From positions 310,001-374,000 of the forward strand of contig JAEVYT010000030.1 in NCBI GenBank assembly GCA_023392615.1: 64,000 bases of DNA, given 5' to 3'. Positions 25,571-35,575 of the stretch are shown here, one piece after another. Both the position numbers and the translations under genes were made by a program. The notes under the pieces were generated by a model. That model was given only the letters and a program-made list of their open reading frames with translations. It did not search any database and had not been told where the DNA came from. Numbering within the stretch: the stretch's first letter is position 1; each line of letters begins with the position of its first letter. The stretch is from Bacillota bacterium. Lineage in GTDB: Bacteria > Bacillota > Clostridia > Lachnospirales > Lachnospiraceae.

Positions 25571-26062
25571 ATGGCAATCAGAAATATAAGAGAATTCGGC
25601 GATAGTGTATTAAATAAAGTAAGCAAAGAGGTTGTGCAAAACGATAAAAAATTGGGCATCCTAATTGAAGATATGTTGGATACTATGTATGATGCAGGAG
25701 GAGTTGGTCTTGCTGCCCCTCAGGTTGGAATATTAAAAAGAGTGGTAGTAATTGATGTATCGGAGGAGGGAGATGATCCGATTATATTGATTAATCCTGT
25801 TATCATCGAACGAGATGGTGAACAAACAGGAGATGAGGCTTGCTTAAGTGTTCCAGGAAAAGTCGGTACGGTTACCAGACCAAATTATGTTAAGGTAAAG
25901 GCATTGGATAGAAAAATGCAAGAATTTACAGTGGAAGGTACTGGGTTACTTGCCCGTGCATTTTGCCATGAGATAGATCATTTGGACGGCACATTATATG
26001 TAACTCGCGTGGAAGGGGAGTTACGTAGTTCCTTCTCGGAAGATGAGAATGAGGAAGAATAA
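25571..26062 (+). CDS. def: Peptide deformylase
   Basis: Removes the formyl group from the N-terminal methionine of new proteins, using a bound metal ion. The 163-residue protein shows all three family motifs: GVGLAAPQVG (about 43-52), EACLSVPG with the metal-ligand Cys (about 86-93), and HEIDHLDG with the two ligand His residues and catalytic Glu (about 134-141). A GAAAGGAATGG site precedes ATG 25571. It is followed by fmt, the gene for the opposing formylation step, after a 106-nt gap. Confidence 0.96.
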   Translation: MAIRNIREFGDSVLNKVSKEVVQNDKKLGILIEDMLDTMYDAGGVGLAAPQVGILKRVVVIDVSEEGDDPIILINPVIIERDGEQTGDEACLSVPGKVGTVTRPNYVKVKALDRKMQEFTVEGTGLLARAFCHEIDHLDGTLYVTRVEGELRSSFSEDENEEE

Positions 26063-26168
26063 TCAGCCATAAGATCTTAAATATTGCAAGAACAGGTTTA
26101 GGGAAAGTCAAGATAAACATCCCTGTAATCTCAAGTTTGCAGGAGTTGATGAAAGGCATGGTGATTGA

Positions 26169-27098
26169 ATGAAGATATTATTTATGGGTACGCCAGATTT
26201 TGCGGCAACCGTATTAGAGAAAATATTACAATCCGGACATGAGATCATTGGAGTTGTGACACAACCGGATAAGCAAAAAGGTAGGGGACGTGAGGTTAGC
26301 CAATCACCTGTGAAGGAATTGGCATTACGGCATGGATTACCGGTTTATCAGCCGGTTAAGGTAAGAGAGGAAGAAACTCTTTCAATGATCCGTGAACTTG
26401 CCCCCGATGTAATTGTAGTAGCTGCTTTTGGTCAAATACTTCCGAAGGCATTACTTGACATACCGCCAAAGGGATGTATCAATGTTCATGCCTCTCTGCT
26501 TCCGAAATATCGTGGCGCAGCCCCGATTCAGTATTCCATCCTAGACGGTGAGGAGGAAACCGGAATTACGATTATGCATATGGATGTAGGGATAGATACG
26601 GGAGATATTATTCTTCAGTCAAAGATTGCTATTTCCTCGGAGGAAACAGGTGGAAGTTTATTCGACAAGATGGCCATACTTGGTGGAGAGTTACTTGTTG
26701 AGGCATTAGAACAGATCCAGAATAACACAGCAAGACGTATCAAACAGGATGAAGAGCATGCTACTTATGTGAAAATGATTACCAAGGAGATGGGTAAAAT
26801 TGATTTTTCTCGTCCTGCAGTTCAGATCGAACGTTTAATTCGAGGATTAAATCCTTGGCCGACCGCATATACCTTACTTGAAGGGAAATCCTTAAAATTG
26901 TGGAAAGCAGAAGTGAAACCAGGAGAATCAGGTGCCGGTGTCGGTGAAGTGATTGCTATTAATAAAGATTCAATCGAGGTTATGACAGGTAATGGTATAT
27001 TAGTGATTAAGGAGTTGCAATTAGAAGGCAAAAAACGTATGGCAGCAGATGCATTCCTTAGAGGATTTCCGATTCAGACAGGAATTAAGCTGGGTTAA
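26169..27098 (+). CDS. fmt: Methionyl-tRNA formyltransferase
   Basis: Formylates initiator Met-tRNA with 10-formyltetrahydrofolate. The 309-residue protein has the N-terminal MGTPDFAATVLEKIL, the hydrolase-like catalytic segment INVHASLLPKYRGAAPIQYSI (Asn, His and downstream Asp residues), and the SLLPxYRGAxPI hallmark. A C-terminal OB-like domain starts near residue 205. ATG at 26169 follows a weak AAAGGCATGG-type site. It lies in the conserved Firmicute order def-fmt-zinc peptidase-rsmB-rlmN-stp-prkC-rsgA-rpe-thiN. Confidence 0.95.
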   Translation: MKILFMGTPDFAATVLEKILQSGHEIIGVVTQPDKQKGRGREVSQSPVKELALRHGLPVYQPVKVREEETLSMIRELAPDVIVVAAFGQILPKALLDIPPKGCINVHASLLPKYRGAAPIQYSILDGEEETGITIMHMDVGIDTGDIILQSKIAISSEETGGSLFDKMAILGGELLVEALEQIQNNTARRIKQDEEHATYVKMITKEMGKIDFSRPAVQIERLIRGLNPWPTAYTLLEGKSLKLWKAEVKPGESGAGVGEVIAINKDSIEVMTGNGILVIKELQLEGKKRMAADAFLRGFPIQTGIKLG

Positions 27099-27202
27099 TC
27101 AAATCTTCACATAATCATCAAATATTTATATTATCATATAGATAGATACAGACGATTCTTTGGAGCATATTGTTTTATTTTAGAAAGTAGGTGTACACAA
27201 TT

Positions 27203-27901
27203 ATGTATTATGGTATTTTTGATCCAACCTATATATTGGTTATAATTGGTATAGTAATAACACTTGCGGCATCCGCAAAAGTTAAAACAACCTTTGGCAA
27301 GTATTCCAGGGTGGGCAGTGCATCAGGTATGACAGGGGCACAGGTTGCTGAGCGACTGCTCCGTGATGCAGGAATTTATGATGTGCGAATTGAACGGATA
27401 TCAGGGGATCTAAACGATCACTATGATCCTAAGAATAAGGTTTTGCGTTTGTCCGATCCAGTATATGGACAAACATCACTAGCGGCAATCGGTGTAGCTG
27501 CTCATGAATGCGGACATGCGATTCAGCATCAAGAGTCTTATGCTCCGTTAAATATTCGAAGTGCGCTGGTTCCTGTTGCAAATATTGGTTCCATGGCTGC
27601 TTGGCCGCTTATTATACTTGGTTTACTCTTGAGTTTTAATCAAACCTTGATTTATCTTGGTATTATTTTGTTTGGTGCAGCAGTATTGTTTCAGATCATT
27701 ACTTTACCGGTAGAGTTTAATGCATCAAAAAGAGCAATTCAAAAATTAGGACAGACAGGCATTTTATATGGAGATGAGTTAAAACATTCAAAAAAAGTCT
27801 TGGATGCAGCAGCTCTTACTTATGTTGCAGCAGCGGCAGCGACCATCTTACAGCTATTACGACTAATTATATTGTTTGGTGGAGGAAGAAGCCGTGACTG
27901 A
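27203..27901 (+). CDS. Zinc metallopeptidase, YugP-like membrane protein
   Basis: A 232-residue membrane protein of the neutral zinc metallopeptidase family typified by YugP. An N-terminal helix (TYILVIIGIVITLAA), the zinc motif HECGH in GVAAHECGHAIQHQ (about 104-117), and two helices around 130-180 are seen. The substrate is unknown. ATG at 27203 is properly spaced from AGGTG, whereas the upstream GTG at 27191 is not. Its stop overlaps the rsmB start by 8 nt, implying translational coupling. The placement between fmt and rsmB is common in clostridia. Confidence 0.85.
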   Translation: MYYGIFDPTYILVIIGIVITLAASAKVKTTFGKYSRVGSASGMTGAQVAERLLRDAGIYDVRIERISGDLNDHYDPKNKVLRLSDPVYGQTSLAAIGVAAHECGHAIQHQESYAPLNIRSALVPVANIGSMAAWPLIILGLLLSFNQTLIYLGIILFGAAVLFQIITLPVEFNASKRAIQKLGQTGILYGDELKHSKKVLDAAALTYVAAAAATILQLLRLIILFGGGRSRD

Positions 27902-29249
27902 TGCGATAAATACTCGTGAAATTATTCTTGATATGCTACTTGAGGTATTAGAAGGGGATAAATTCAGCCACACTGTGCTAAAAGCTACCTTAAGAAAATA
28001 CCAACAACTGCAAAAGCAAGATAGAGCATTTATTTCACGTACATTTACCGGCACAATTAAGGTTTACCTTACTCTTGATTATGTCATTAATCAGTTTTCC
28101 TCTCTATCAACTCACAAGATGAAGCCATTCATTCGCAACTTGCTGAGAATGAGTGTGTATCAGCTGATGTATATGGATAAAGTGCCGGTTTCTGCAGTGT
28201 GCAACGAAGCAGTTAAGCTGGCTAAAAAGAGAAACTTTGGGAAGTTATCCGGCTTTGTAAATGGTGTGCTTCGTAATATTGCAAGGAATTTAGGGGATTT
28301 GGTTTACCCGGATAAAGTGAAAAACCCTTGTACTTATCTGGAGGTAACATATTCGGTTCCAAACTGGTTTGTCAAAGAACTTCTAGATCAATACAGTTTT
28401 GATCTGGTTGAGAAGATTTTGGGTGCTTCATTGAAGGAAAAAGAGATTACGATTCGTTGTAATCAAAAGAAGGGATCTCCGACCGAGATAAGGAAAGCAC
28501 TCGAGCAGGAAGGGGTAACCGTTACACAAAGCGAATATCTAAATTATGCATTTAAACTCACGAATTATGATTACTTGGAGAGAATAGAGTCCTTCAGGCA
28601 AGGGTTGTTTACTGTTCAAGATGTTAGCTCGATGCTGGTATGTGAGGTAGCAGACATTAATGAAACGGATTTTGTAGTGGATGTATGTGCTGCACCGGGC
28701 GGAAAAGCACTTCATGCAGCGGAAACAGCAGAAAAGGTTTCTGCCAGGGATCTGACGGATTATAAGATAAATTATATTAATGAGAATATAAACCGACTGG
28801 GATTTGGAAATGTATCAACGAAGGTATGGGATGCGACGGTAGAAGATACAGATATGATAGGAAAAGCAGATATCGTAATAGCGGATCTTCCTTGTAGCGG
28901 CATGGGTGTCATTGGTAAAAAGCCGGATATTAAATACAATTTGGTGAAAAACCAAATAAATGAATTGGCTCAGCTGCAAAGAGATATATTAATGGTTGTA
29001 CAAAACTATGTAAAAGACGGCGGAGTACTGATTTTTAGTACCTGTACCATTAATCACTATGAAAATCAGGATAATCGTATATGGTTTTTAGAACACTTTG
29101 ATTTTGAAGCGGAAAGTCTAGATCCATATCTGCCGGAACAATTACACTCTAATGATACAAAGGAGGGACACCTTCAATTGTTACAGGGGGTTCATAATGT
29201 GGATGGCTTTTATCTGGCGAGATTTCGAAAGAAAAGCAAGATGAAGTAA
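27894..29249 (+). CDS. rsmB: 16S rRNA cytosine-967 methyltransferase
   Basis: Makes m5C967 in 16S rRNA. About 451 residues: an N-terminal NusB-like RNA-binding domain (about 1-140, with QDRAFISRTFTGTI and NFGKLSGFVNGVLRNI) and a Rossmann methyltransferase domain. The SAM site is VVDVCAAPGGKALHAAE, motif IV ADLPCSGMGVIGKKPD, and the catalytic Cys motif is FSTCTINHYENQ. GTG at 27894 follows GGAGG with 8-nt spacing and overlaps the end of the peptidase gene. Longer TTG/GTG starts upstream overlap the ribosome site and were rejected. rlmN follows 26 nt later. Confidence 0.93.
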   Translation: MTDAINTREIILDMLLEVLEGDKFSHTVLKATLRKYQQLQKQDRAFISRTFTGTIKVYLTLDYVINQFSSLSTHKMKPFIRNLLRMSVYQLMYMDKVPVSAVCNEAVKLAKKRNFGKLSGFVNGVLRNIARNLGDLVYPDKVKNPCTYLEVTYSVPNWFVKELLDQYSFDLVEKILGASLKEKEITIRCNQKKGSPTEIRKALEQEGVTVTQSEYLNYAFKLTNYDYLERIESFRQGLFTVQDVSSMLVCEVADINETDFVVDVCAAPGGKALHAAETAEKVSARDLTDYKINYINENINRLGFGNVSTKVWDATVEDTDMIGKADIVIADLPCSGMGVIGKKPDIKYNLVKNQINELAQLQRDILMVVQNYVKDGGVLIFSTCTINHYENQDNRIWFLEHFDFEAESLDPYLPEQLHSNDTKEGHLQLLQGVHNVDGFYLARFRKKSKMK

Positions 29250-29275
29250 AATTAAAGATAGAATAGGATAAACAA

Positions 29276-30319
29276 ATGGAAACAGTCGATATAAAGTCCC
29301 TATATGAAGAAGAATTGAAACATGAATTGAAAGTACTTGGATTACCGACTTTTCGAGCAAAGCAGATATTTGAGTGGCTTCATGTTAAGTTGGTATCAAG
29401 TTATGACGAGATGACAAATCTACCAAAAGATTTACGCGAAACGTTAAAGGGAAAGTACCCGATTACAGCACTGGAACAGGCTGATGCATTACACTCTGAG
29501 AATGATGGAACCGTCAAATACTTATTTCGTCTAGCAGATGACAGAGTGATTGAAAGCGTTCTTATGAAATACCATCATGGCAACAGTGTATGTATATCAT
29601 CACAAGTTGGATGCCGTATGGGTTGTAAGTTTTGTGCCTCCACAATAGGCGGCAAGGAACGAGATTTGCTCCCTTCGGAGATGCTCGATCAGATTTATCA
29701 AATCCAGGCCATATCAGGGGAGAGGGTTTCCAATGTTGTTGTTATGGGTACAGGAGAACCACTAGATAATTATGACAATCTCATTCGCTTTCTAAGACTT
29801 ATCACAAATGAGAAGGGATTGAATATCAGTGCAAGAAACATCACTGTATCTACCTGTGGGATACCTGAACAAATCAGAGCATTTGCGGAGGAAGGACTAC
29901 CTGTTACGTTGGCACTTTCTCTGCATGCTCCGAATAATGAGATACGAAAGCAGTTAATGCCAATCGCATCCAAGTATAATTTAAAAGATGTGATGGATGC
30001 GTTTCTTTATTATTATGAAAAAACAGGCAGAAGATTAACCTTTGAATACAGCTTGGTAAATGGAATAAATGATGAAGAGATGCACGCGAAGGAGCTTTCA
30101 AAGTTGGTTAGGGGTATGAATTGCCATGTGAATTTGATTCCTGTGAACCCGATTAAAGAGCGTGATTATCGCAAATCAGATAGCAGTAAAATACAAAATT
30201 TCAAAAATATACTTGAAAAAAACAGAATTAATGTTACTATAAGAAGAGAAATGGGCACAGATATTAATGCTGCCTGTGGACAACTAAGGAAGAGCTATTT
30301 AGATAAAAAAAGTCTTTAG
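29276..30319 (+). CDS. rlmN: 23S rRNA/tRNA adenine-C2 methyltransferase (radical SAM)
   Basis: A radical SAM enzyme that methylates C2 of A2503 in 23S rRNA and A37 in some tRNAs. The 347 residues include the iron-sulfur cluster motif C-x3-C-x2-C in GCRMGCKFCAST (about 111-122), VVMGTGEPLDNYDN, and the C-terminal Cys that carries the methyl intermediate (DINAACGQL). Both functional cysteine sets are intact. The ribosome site before ATG 29276 is modest (ATAGGATAA). It belongs to the rsmB-rlmN-stp-prkC run and lies 27 nt before the phosphatase start. Confidence 0.95.
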   Translation: METVDIKSLYEEELKHELKVLGLPTFRAKQIFEWLHVKLVSSYDEMTNLPKDLRETLKGKYPITALEQADALHSENDGTVKYLFRLADDRVIESVLMKYHHGNSVCISSQVGCRMGCKFCASTIGGKERDLLPSEMLDQIYQIQAISGERVSNVVVMGTGEPLDNYDNLIRFLRLITNEKGLNISARNITVSTCGIPEQIRAFAEEGLPVTLALSLHAPNNEIRKQLMPIASKYNLKDVMDAFLYYYEKTGRRLTFEYSLVNGINDEEMHAKELSKLVRGMNCHVNLIPVNPIKERDYRKSDSSKIQNFKNILEKNRINVTIRREMGTDINAACGQLRKSYLDKKSL

Positions 30320-30346
30320 AGGTTGCCATGATTGGGAGGTGCAGTC

Positions 30347-31066
30347 TTGAGAGCGTTTTCGTTAACCGATATCGGAGAGAAGCGACAGATTAATCAGGAT
30401 TATGTCTTTTGCAGTGAAGATGCAGTGGGTAAGTTTCCGAACTTATTCATTGTTGCTGACGGCATGGGTGGACATAATGCAGGAGACTATGCTTCAAGAT
30501 TTTGTGTGGAGTATTTTAAACAACAAATTGAAGAAAGTGAGTTGGAATCACCGGTTTCTTCTATTGAAGCAGCGTTAAAAGAAACAAATGCATCCCTTAG
30601 AAGTATTGCAGACGAACAAGCGGAATTAGAAGGTATGGGAACAACCTTTGTGGTTGCTACTATATTTGATAAAGAAATGTATGTTGCAAATGTTGGTGAT
30701 AGCAGGCTGTATGTGATTGATCAAGGAATGAAACAGATTACTGAGGATCACAGCTTAGTAGAAGCAATGGTAAAAACGGGTGAATTGAGCCGAGAACAAG
30801 CTAGAAATCATCCGAGCAAAAATGTAATTACCAGAGCAGTTGGTGCGAACGAACATTTGGAGCCTGATTTTTTTGAGGTGAGCTTGGACGAGGGAGATGT
30901 AGTACTTATGTGCTCGGACGGTCTAACTAATATGTTAGAGGATGAGGCAATTGAGATGATCATCAAAGAAAATGATGATATAGAAACAGCTGCCAATAAG
31001 TTGGTCGAAGGTGCAAATAAGAACGGTGGAAAAGATAATATTGCAGTAATAATTATTAAAGTTTAA
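30347..31066 (+). CDS. stp: PP2C-type Ser/Thr protein phosphatase (Stp/PrpC)
   Basis: Metal-dependent phosphatase that reverses the work of the neighbouring PASTA kinase. The 239 residues carry the PP2C motifs: KRQINQDYVF (about 15-24), VADGMGGHNAGDYAS with metal-binding Asp, GMGTTFVVA, VANVGDSRLY, and MCSDGLTNML near residue 190. GGKDNIAVIII closes the protein. TTG at 30347 is the likely start, because GGGAGG sits 7 nt before it; the TTG at 30332 would precede the ribosome site. The kinase gene follows after 17 nt. Confidence 0.93.
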   Translation: MRAFSLTDIGEKRQINQDYVFCSEDAVGKFPNLFIVADGMGGHNAGDYASRFCVEYFKQQIEESELESPVSSIEAALKETNASLRSIADEQAELEGMGTTFVVATIFDKEMYVANVGDSRLYVIDQGMKQITEDHSLVEAMVKTGELSREQARNHPSKNVITRAVGANEHLEPDFFEVSLDEGDVVLMCSDGLTNMLEDEAIEMIIKENDDIETAANKLVEGANKNGGKDNIAVIIIKV

Positions 31067-31083
31067 AGATGAGGTGAACAAAA

Positions 31084-33144
31084 ATGTTAAAACCTGGTAT
31101 GACTATCAGCAATCGTTATGAGATCATTGATAAAGTTGGCTCAGGCGGTATGGCCGATGTTTATAAGGCAAGGGACCAAAGGTTAAATCGTTTTGTTGCA
31201 ATCAAAGTATTAAAGGCAGAATATTCGAATGACAAAAGTTTTGTAGACAAATTCAGAGGGGAAGCTCAATCAGCTGCGGGCTTATCTCATCCTAACATTG
31301 TTAATGTTTATGATGTAGGTGATGACGGCGGCTTACATTTTATTGTAATGGAACTGGTTGAAGGGATCACACTCAAACGATTTATCGAGAGAAAAGGAAA
31401 GCTTGATATTAAAGAAGCAGTGGGTATCGGTATTCAGATCGCTCAAGGTATGGATGCGGCTCACGAAAATCACATAATTCATAGAGATATTAAACCCCAG
31501 AACATTATCATATCTCGAGATGGTAAAGTGAAAGTAACTGATTTTGGTATTGCAAAGGCTACAAATTCGAATACCATTACTTCAAATGCAATGGGGTCTG
31601 TACATTATTTGTCTCCTGAACAGGCTAGGGGCGGTTATAGCGATGAGAAAAGTGATATATACTCTCTTGGTGTAACTCTGTACGAGATGTTGTCCGGTAA
31701 GGTACCTTTCTCCGGTGATAATACCGTATCGGTTGCTCTTCTGCATATTCAAGGTGAGGCAGTACCACTACGTGAATTAGATCCTTTTATTCCGGTTAGT
31801 ATTGATAAAATCGTACAAAAATGTATGCAAAAGAGACCAGAGAGAAGATATCATTCTGCATCGGAATTAATCGCTGATTTGAAAAAAGCAATTACGAATC
31901 CAGATGGTGATTTCGTTCAGATACCTGCTTTTGTTGCACCGGATTCTCCGACGATAAATATTTCAGATGATTTAAGTAAAATCAAAAATGGAGCTTATCT
32001 GGATGAAGATACCCGTCCGGTTAAGAACTATAACACGGGTAAAATAGCAGAGGATGAAGATGAAGATATTGACACGGTAGATGCAAAAGTGGAGAAAGTA
32101 TTCATGATAGGAACCATCGTTGTTGCAGGTATTATTGTATTAGCCATCGTATTTGCAGCAGTATGGTTTATAGGTAATGGTGGTAAAAAGCCGACTGGTG
32201 ATGGAAAACCATCTGTAACAGAAATGGTTTCACCAAGTCCTGAAGTATCTCCAACTTCTTCTGCGAATGCAGAGACCTTTAAGATGCCAAGTGTTGTAGG
32301 TATGTCTAAGGAGGATGCAGAAAAAGCAATTAAAGATTTAGATCCAACTGCTTTTGTTCAATATAATGATCCGGGTTACTCTGATGAGTATGATGTGGAT
32401 CAGGTTATGAAGCAATACCCGAATAAGGACAATGATGTGAAGATTGGTTCGACGATTATGTTGACACTTAGTCTTGGAGCAGAAGAATTAGAAGTACCGG
32501 ATGTGTCCAATCTATCTGAGGCAAGTGCAAAGTTAAAATTAACGGATAAGGGCTTGAAGGTTAAAAATGACTACAAACCAAACGATACCGTAGAAAAAGG
32601 TAGAGTAATTTCGACTGATCCGGTAGCAGGAACTAAGGTCTCTGTAGGCAGTACAGTTACTATCATAATAAGTGATGGACCTGCAAATACTCAGGTTTCC
32701 GTACCTAACTTGCTTGGTATGTCAGAAAGTGATGCGAAGGATGCGTTAACCGCTGCAGGGCTAAAGGTTGGCAAAACATCCTATGAGCCATCTACGAGCT
32801 ATGAAGTTGGTCAAGTAACTTATCAATCAGAATCCTATAAAAATAAAGTGAACAAAGGGACTGCGATAGATATTACTGTGTGTAGTCCGATTTATCAAGG
32901 TTCATTAAATGTTTCTGAAGATTTGTTTACTCCGAATGGACTAGATCCATCAGTACCACACAAATTTGAATTTACATTGACACAGCCTGGAGTAGGTTCC
33001 CAAGTTATTGATAATGGTACTTATTCTAAGGATGATTTCCCGCTAACAATACCGGCGGAATCTCCAAGTAAAGCAAACGGTACCGTGACATTAAAAATTG
33101 ATGGCAAAAAAGTCGGTAAGACTTGGACAGTAAAATTTAACTGA
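31084..33144 (+). CDS. prkC: PASTA-domain Ser/Thr protein kinase
   Basis: A membrane kinase that senses peptidoglycan fragments or lipid II and controls wall synthesis, dormancy exit and division in Gram-positives. The 686 residues comprise a Hanks-type kinase domain (about 10-265) with GSGGMADVY (P-loop), HRDIKPQN near 133 and DFGIAKA near 152. An acidic linker, one membrane helix (about 339-365) and three PASTA repeats follow (starting near 398, 469 and 537). An extra C-terminal beta-rich region (about 603-686) is less standard. All catalytic residues are present. It is paired with stp and followed 9 nt later by rsgA. Confidence 0.96.
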   Translation: MLKPGMTISNRYEIIDKVGSGGMADVYKARDQRLNRFVAIKVLKAEYSNDKSFVDKFRGEAQSAAGLSHPNIVNVYDVGDDGGLHFIVMELVEGITLKRFIERKGKLDIKEAVGIGIQIAQGMDAAHENHIIHRDIKPQNIIISRDGKVKVTDFGIAKATNSNTITSNAMGSVHYLSPEQARGGYSDEKSDIYSLGVTLYEMLSGKVPFSGDNTVSVALLHIQGEAVPLRELDPFIPVSIDKIVQKCMQKRPERRYHSASELIADLKKAITNPDGDFVQIPAFVAPDSPTINISDDLSKIKNGAYLDEDTRPVKNYNTGKIAEDEDEDIDTVDAKVEKVFMIGTIVVAGIIVLAIVFAAVWFIGNGGKKPTGDGKPSVTEMVSPSPEVSPTSSANAETFKMPSVVGMSKEDAEKAIKDLDPTAFVQYNDPGYSDEYDVDQVMKQYPNKDNDVKIGSTIMLTLSLGAEELEVPDVSNLSEASAKLKLTDKGLKVKNDYKPNDTVEKGRVISTDPVAGTKVSVGSTVTIIISDGPANTQVSVPNLLGMSESDAKDALTAAGLKVGKTSYEPSTSYEVGQVTYQSESYKNKVNKGTAIDITVCSPIYQGSLNVSEDLFTPNGLDPSVPHKFEFTLTQPGVGSQVIDNGTYSKDDFPLTIPAESPSKANGTVTLKIDGKKVGKTWTVKFN

Positions 33145-33153
33145 AGGTGAAAT

Positions 33154-34038
33154 ATGTTAAAAGGTAAAATTATCAAAGGGATAGCAGGCTTTTACTATGT
33201 TCATACGCCAGATAATAATCAGATCTATGAATGCAAAGCCAAGGGTATTTTTCGGAATCAGAAAATCAAACCCTTAGTGGGTGATGATGTTATAATTAAT
33301 ATCAGTGACCAACCTGAGGGAAAGGGCACTATCACGGATATTTTACCTCGTAAGAATGAATTAATCCGGCCTGCTGTAGCGAACATTGACCAGGCAATGG
33401 TACTGTTCGCAGCAGCGGAGCCGAATCCAAATCTTAATTTATTGGATCGTTTTCTGATTATGATGCAGAAGCAAAAAGTTGACACTGTTGTGTGCTTTAA
33501 TAAAAAGGATATCGTAACGAATGAGGAACTCAATTTACTAGAGGAAACATATGAGCGTTGCGGATGCAAAGTGGTTTTTACCAGCATGAAGCAGGGAAAT
33601 GGTATTGAGGAACTTAGTGATCTGATTAGGAGAAAGACGACTGTGCTAGCAGGCCCCTCGGGGGTAGGAAAATCCACATTTATCAATTTAATTCAACCGG
33701 AGGCTAATATGGAAACCGGTAAGGTTAGTGATAAAATTAAACGTGGAAAACATACCACAAGACATTCGGAATTGATATTCGTAGAACAGGATACCTATAT
33801 TATGGACACGCCTGGTTTCAGTTCTCTGTATATTAACGAGATGGATAAGGAGGAACTGAAGGATTATTTTGTGGAGTTTTTAGAATATGAAGAAGAATGC
33901 CGATTTATTGGTTGCAGTCATCTAAATGAACCGGGCTGTGCGGTAAAAGAAGCGCTAGAAAATCACAAAATTAGCCATATACGCTATGAAAATTATGTTC
34001 TCTTGTATGAAGAATTAAAAAATCAAAAACGTTATTAA
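33154..34038 (+). CDS. rsgA: Ribosome small-subunit GTPase A
   Basis: A circularly permuted GTPase that checks late 30S subunit maturation. The 294 residues comprise an N-terminal OB fold, then the GTPase domain with permuted motifs: NKKD (G4), LAGPSGVGKST (G1, about 165-175) and DTPGFSS (G3). A C-terminal zinc knuckle has C-x5-C-x-H-x5-C (CRFIGCSHLNEPGC). AAGGTGAAAT precedes ATG. The tight 9-nt spacing to prkC suggests shared transcription, and rsgA is a known substrate of such kinases in some Firmicutes (from literature knowledge, not seen here). Confidence 0.96.
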   Translation: MLKGKIIKGIAGFYYVHTPDNNQIYECKAKGIFRNQKIKPLVGDDVIINISDQPEGKGTITDILPRKNELIRPAVANIDQAMVLFAAAEPNPNLNLLDRFLIMMQKQKVDTVVCFNKKDIVTNEELNLLEETYERCGCKVVFTSMKQGNGIEELSDLIRRKTTVLAGPSGVGKSTFINLIQPEANMETGKVSDKIKRGKHTTRHSELIFVEQDTYIMDTPGFSSLYINEMDKEELKDYFVEFLEYEEECRFIGCSHLNEPGCAVKEALENHKISHIRYENYVLLYEELKNQKRY

Positions 34039-34105
34039 TGGAATTGCAATGAAGCAAAAGTTAAATCACGAATATACTTTACTTGACGAAAGGTTGAGGA
34101 ATACT

Positions 34106-34777
34106 ATGATAAAACTATCTCCATCGATACTAGCTGCGGATTTTGAAAAACTGGGAGAACAGATTGCCCTGATTGAACGATCCGGAGCTCAATACCTTCA
34201 TATTGATGTGATGGACGGAAAATTTGTTCCAACAATCAGTTTTGGTATGCCTTTGATAGCTTCGATACGAAAGAATTCGAAGCTTATTTTTGATGTTCAT
34301 CTTATGGTAGAGGAGCCGATACGCTTTATCGAAGATTTTAAGGTCGCTGGAGCTGATATAATTACAGTTCATGCTGAGGCATGTAATAATCTTGAGCAAA
34401 CGGTTAAGGCGATAAAGAATATAGGCTTAAAAGCAGGTGTATCCTTAAATCCTGATACTCCTATCAGTGAAATAGAATATATTTTAAGCGAGGTAGATAT
34501 GATATTAGTTATGGCAGTGAATCCGGGTTATGGCGGACAAGCATTTATTCCGACTTCATTGCAGAAGGTAAGTGATTTGAAAGAGATGATTAATAAAGCT
34601 CATTTGGATGTTGACATAGAGGTGGACGGTGGAGTAACCCATGATAATATTACCGAGGTTCTTCAATCCGGAGCCAATGTGGTTGTAGCAGGAACTGCGA
34701 TCTTTAGGGGCAATATATCAGGAAATATGGCGGTATTTCAAAACAAGATCAAGGAGTTTGAAGCGATACGAGCATAG
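34106..34777 (+). CDS. rpe: Ribulose-phosphate 3-epimerase
   Basis: Interconverts ribulose 5-phosphate and xylulose 5-phosphate in the pentose phosphate pathway (TIM barrel). The 223 residues begin IKLSPSILAADFEKLG and include LHIDVMDGKFVPTISFG with catalytic Asp, VHLMVEEP, MAVNPGYGGQAF and VDGGVTHDN near the end, all standard. The open frame starts at 34049, but ATG at 34106 follows GAGGA and gives the family N-terminus. The 67-nt gap after rsgA holds no clear promoter. The gene order rsgA-rpe-thiN is conserved in Firmicutes. Confidence 0.95.
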   Translation: MIKLSPSILAADFEKLGEQIALIERSGAQYLHIDVMDGKFVPTISFGMPLIASIRKNSKLIFDVHLMVEEPIRFIEDFKVAGADIITVHAEACNNLEQTVKAIKNIGLKAGVSLNPDTPISEIEYILSEVDMILVMAVNPGYGGQAFIPTSLQKVSDLKEMINKAHLDVDIEVDGGVTHDNITEVLQSGANVVVAGTAIFRGNISGNMAVFQNKIKEFEAIRA

Positions 34778-34864
34778 TACATTCGGATTTATGACTAAAC
34801 TTTTGTTATGGCTTGGACTTCATTAAGAACTTGAGATAAATTGATTAAAAAGGTGATGAAAAAG

Positions 34865-35521
34865 ATGAACACCAGGCATAATAAAATATTGATTATCACC
34901 GGCGGTAAAATTGAGGATGATTTCTTGTCAGACATTGTTATGAATGGAAATTATACGATGATTATAGCGGTAGATCACGGTTTGTATGCGGCAGACCGCT
35001 TAAATATTAAGTTGGATTATATCTTAGGTGATTTTGATTCCGTTGATGAATCTTTGTTGGAGAAATATAGGAGTATCTCTGGGATTCAGGCATTTCCACC
35101 GGAGAAGGATATGACTGATACAGAGATAGCAATTGAATTGGCATTGAAGCATAATGCAAATTCAATTGACATCGTAGGAGCAACAGGAAGTAGATTGGAT
35201 CATGTGATTGGTAATATTCATCTGTTATTATTACCGACACAGCTTAATATCAGAGCTTGTATTCTTGATCCGAATAATAAAATATATCTGAAAAATAAGA
35301 GTTTTTCAATACAAAAACAGCGTCAGTTTGGCGATTATGTTTCGCTGTTGCCTTATGGTGACAAAGTAACCGGACTTACCCTTACAGGGTTTAAGTATCC
35401 GTTAAATCATATCACCTATACAGCAGGTTCAAGTCTGGGTATTAGTAATGTAATAATTGATGAGAAAGCAATAATCGAATTATCGGAGGGTATACTAGTT
35501 GTAATCGAATCGAGAGATTAA
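34865..35521 (+). CDS. thiN: Thiamine pyrophosphokinase
   Basis: Transfers pyrophosphate from ATP to thiamine to give the active cofactor. The 218 residues show the N-terminal domain motif LDYILGDFDSVDESLL (Asp-rich, metal and ATP site), PPEKDMTDTEIAIELAL, and the glycine-rich GATGSRLDHVIGNIHLL. The C-terminal beta-sandwich ends in GTS-like SSLGISNVI. ATG at 34865 is 9 nt behind AAGGTG; upstream start candidates overlap that site. It is likely the end of the def-to-thiN run; ychF follows after 54 nt. Confidence 0.9.
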   Translation: MNTRHNKILIITGGKIEDDFLSDIVMNGNYTMIIAVDHGLYAADRLNIKLDYILGDFDSVDESLLEKYRSISGIQAFPPEKDMTDTEIAIELALKHNANSIDIVGATGSRLDHVIGNIHLLLLPTQLNIRACILDPNNKIYLKNKSFSIQKQRQFGDYVSLLPYGDKVTGLTLTGFKYPLNHITYTAGSSLGISNVIIDEKAIIELSEGILVVIESRD

Positions 35522-35575
35522 ACCGACTAGACCCGATTGTTCTATTGGAAATATATATAAGGAAGGAAGACACAA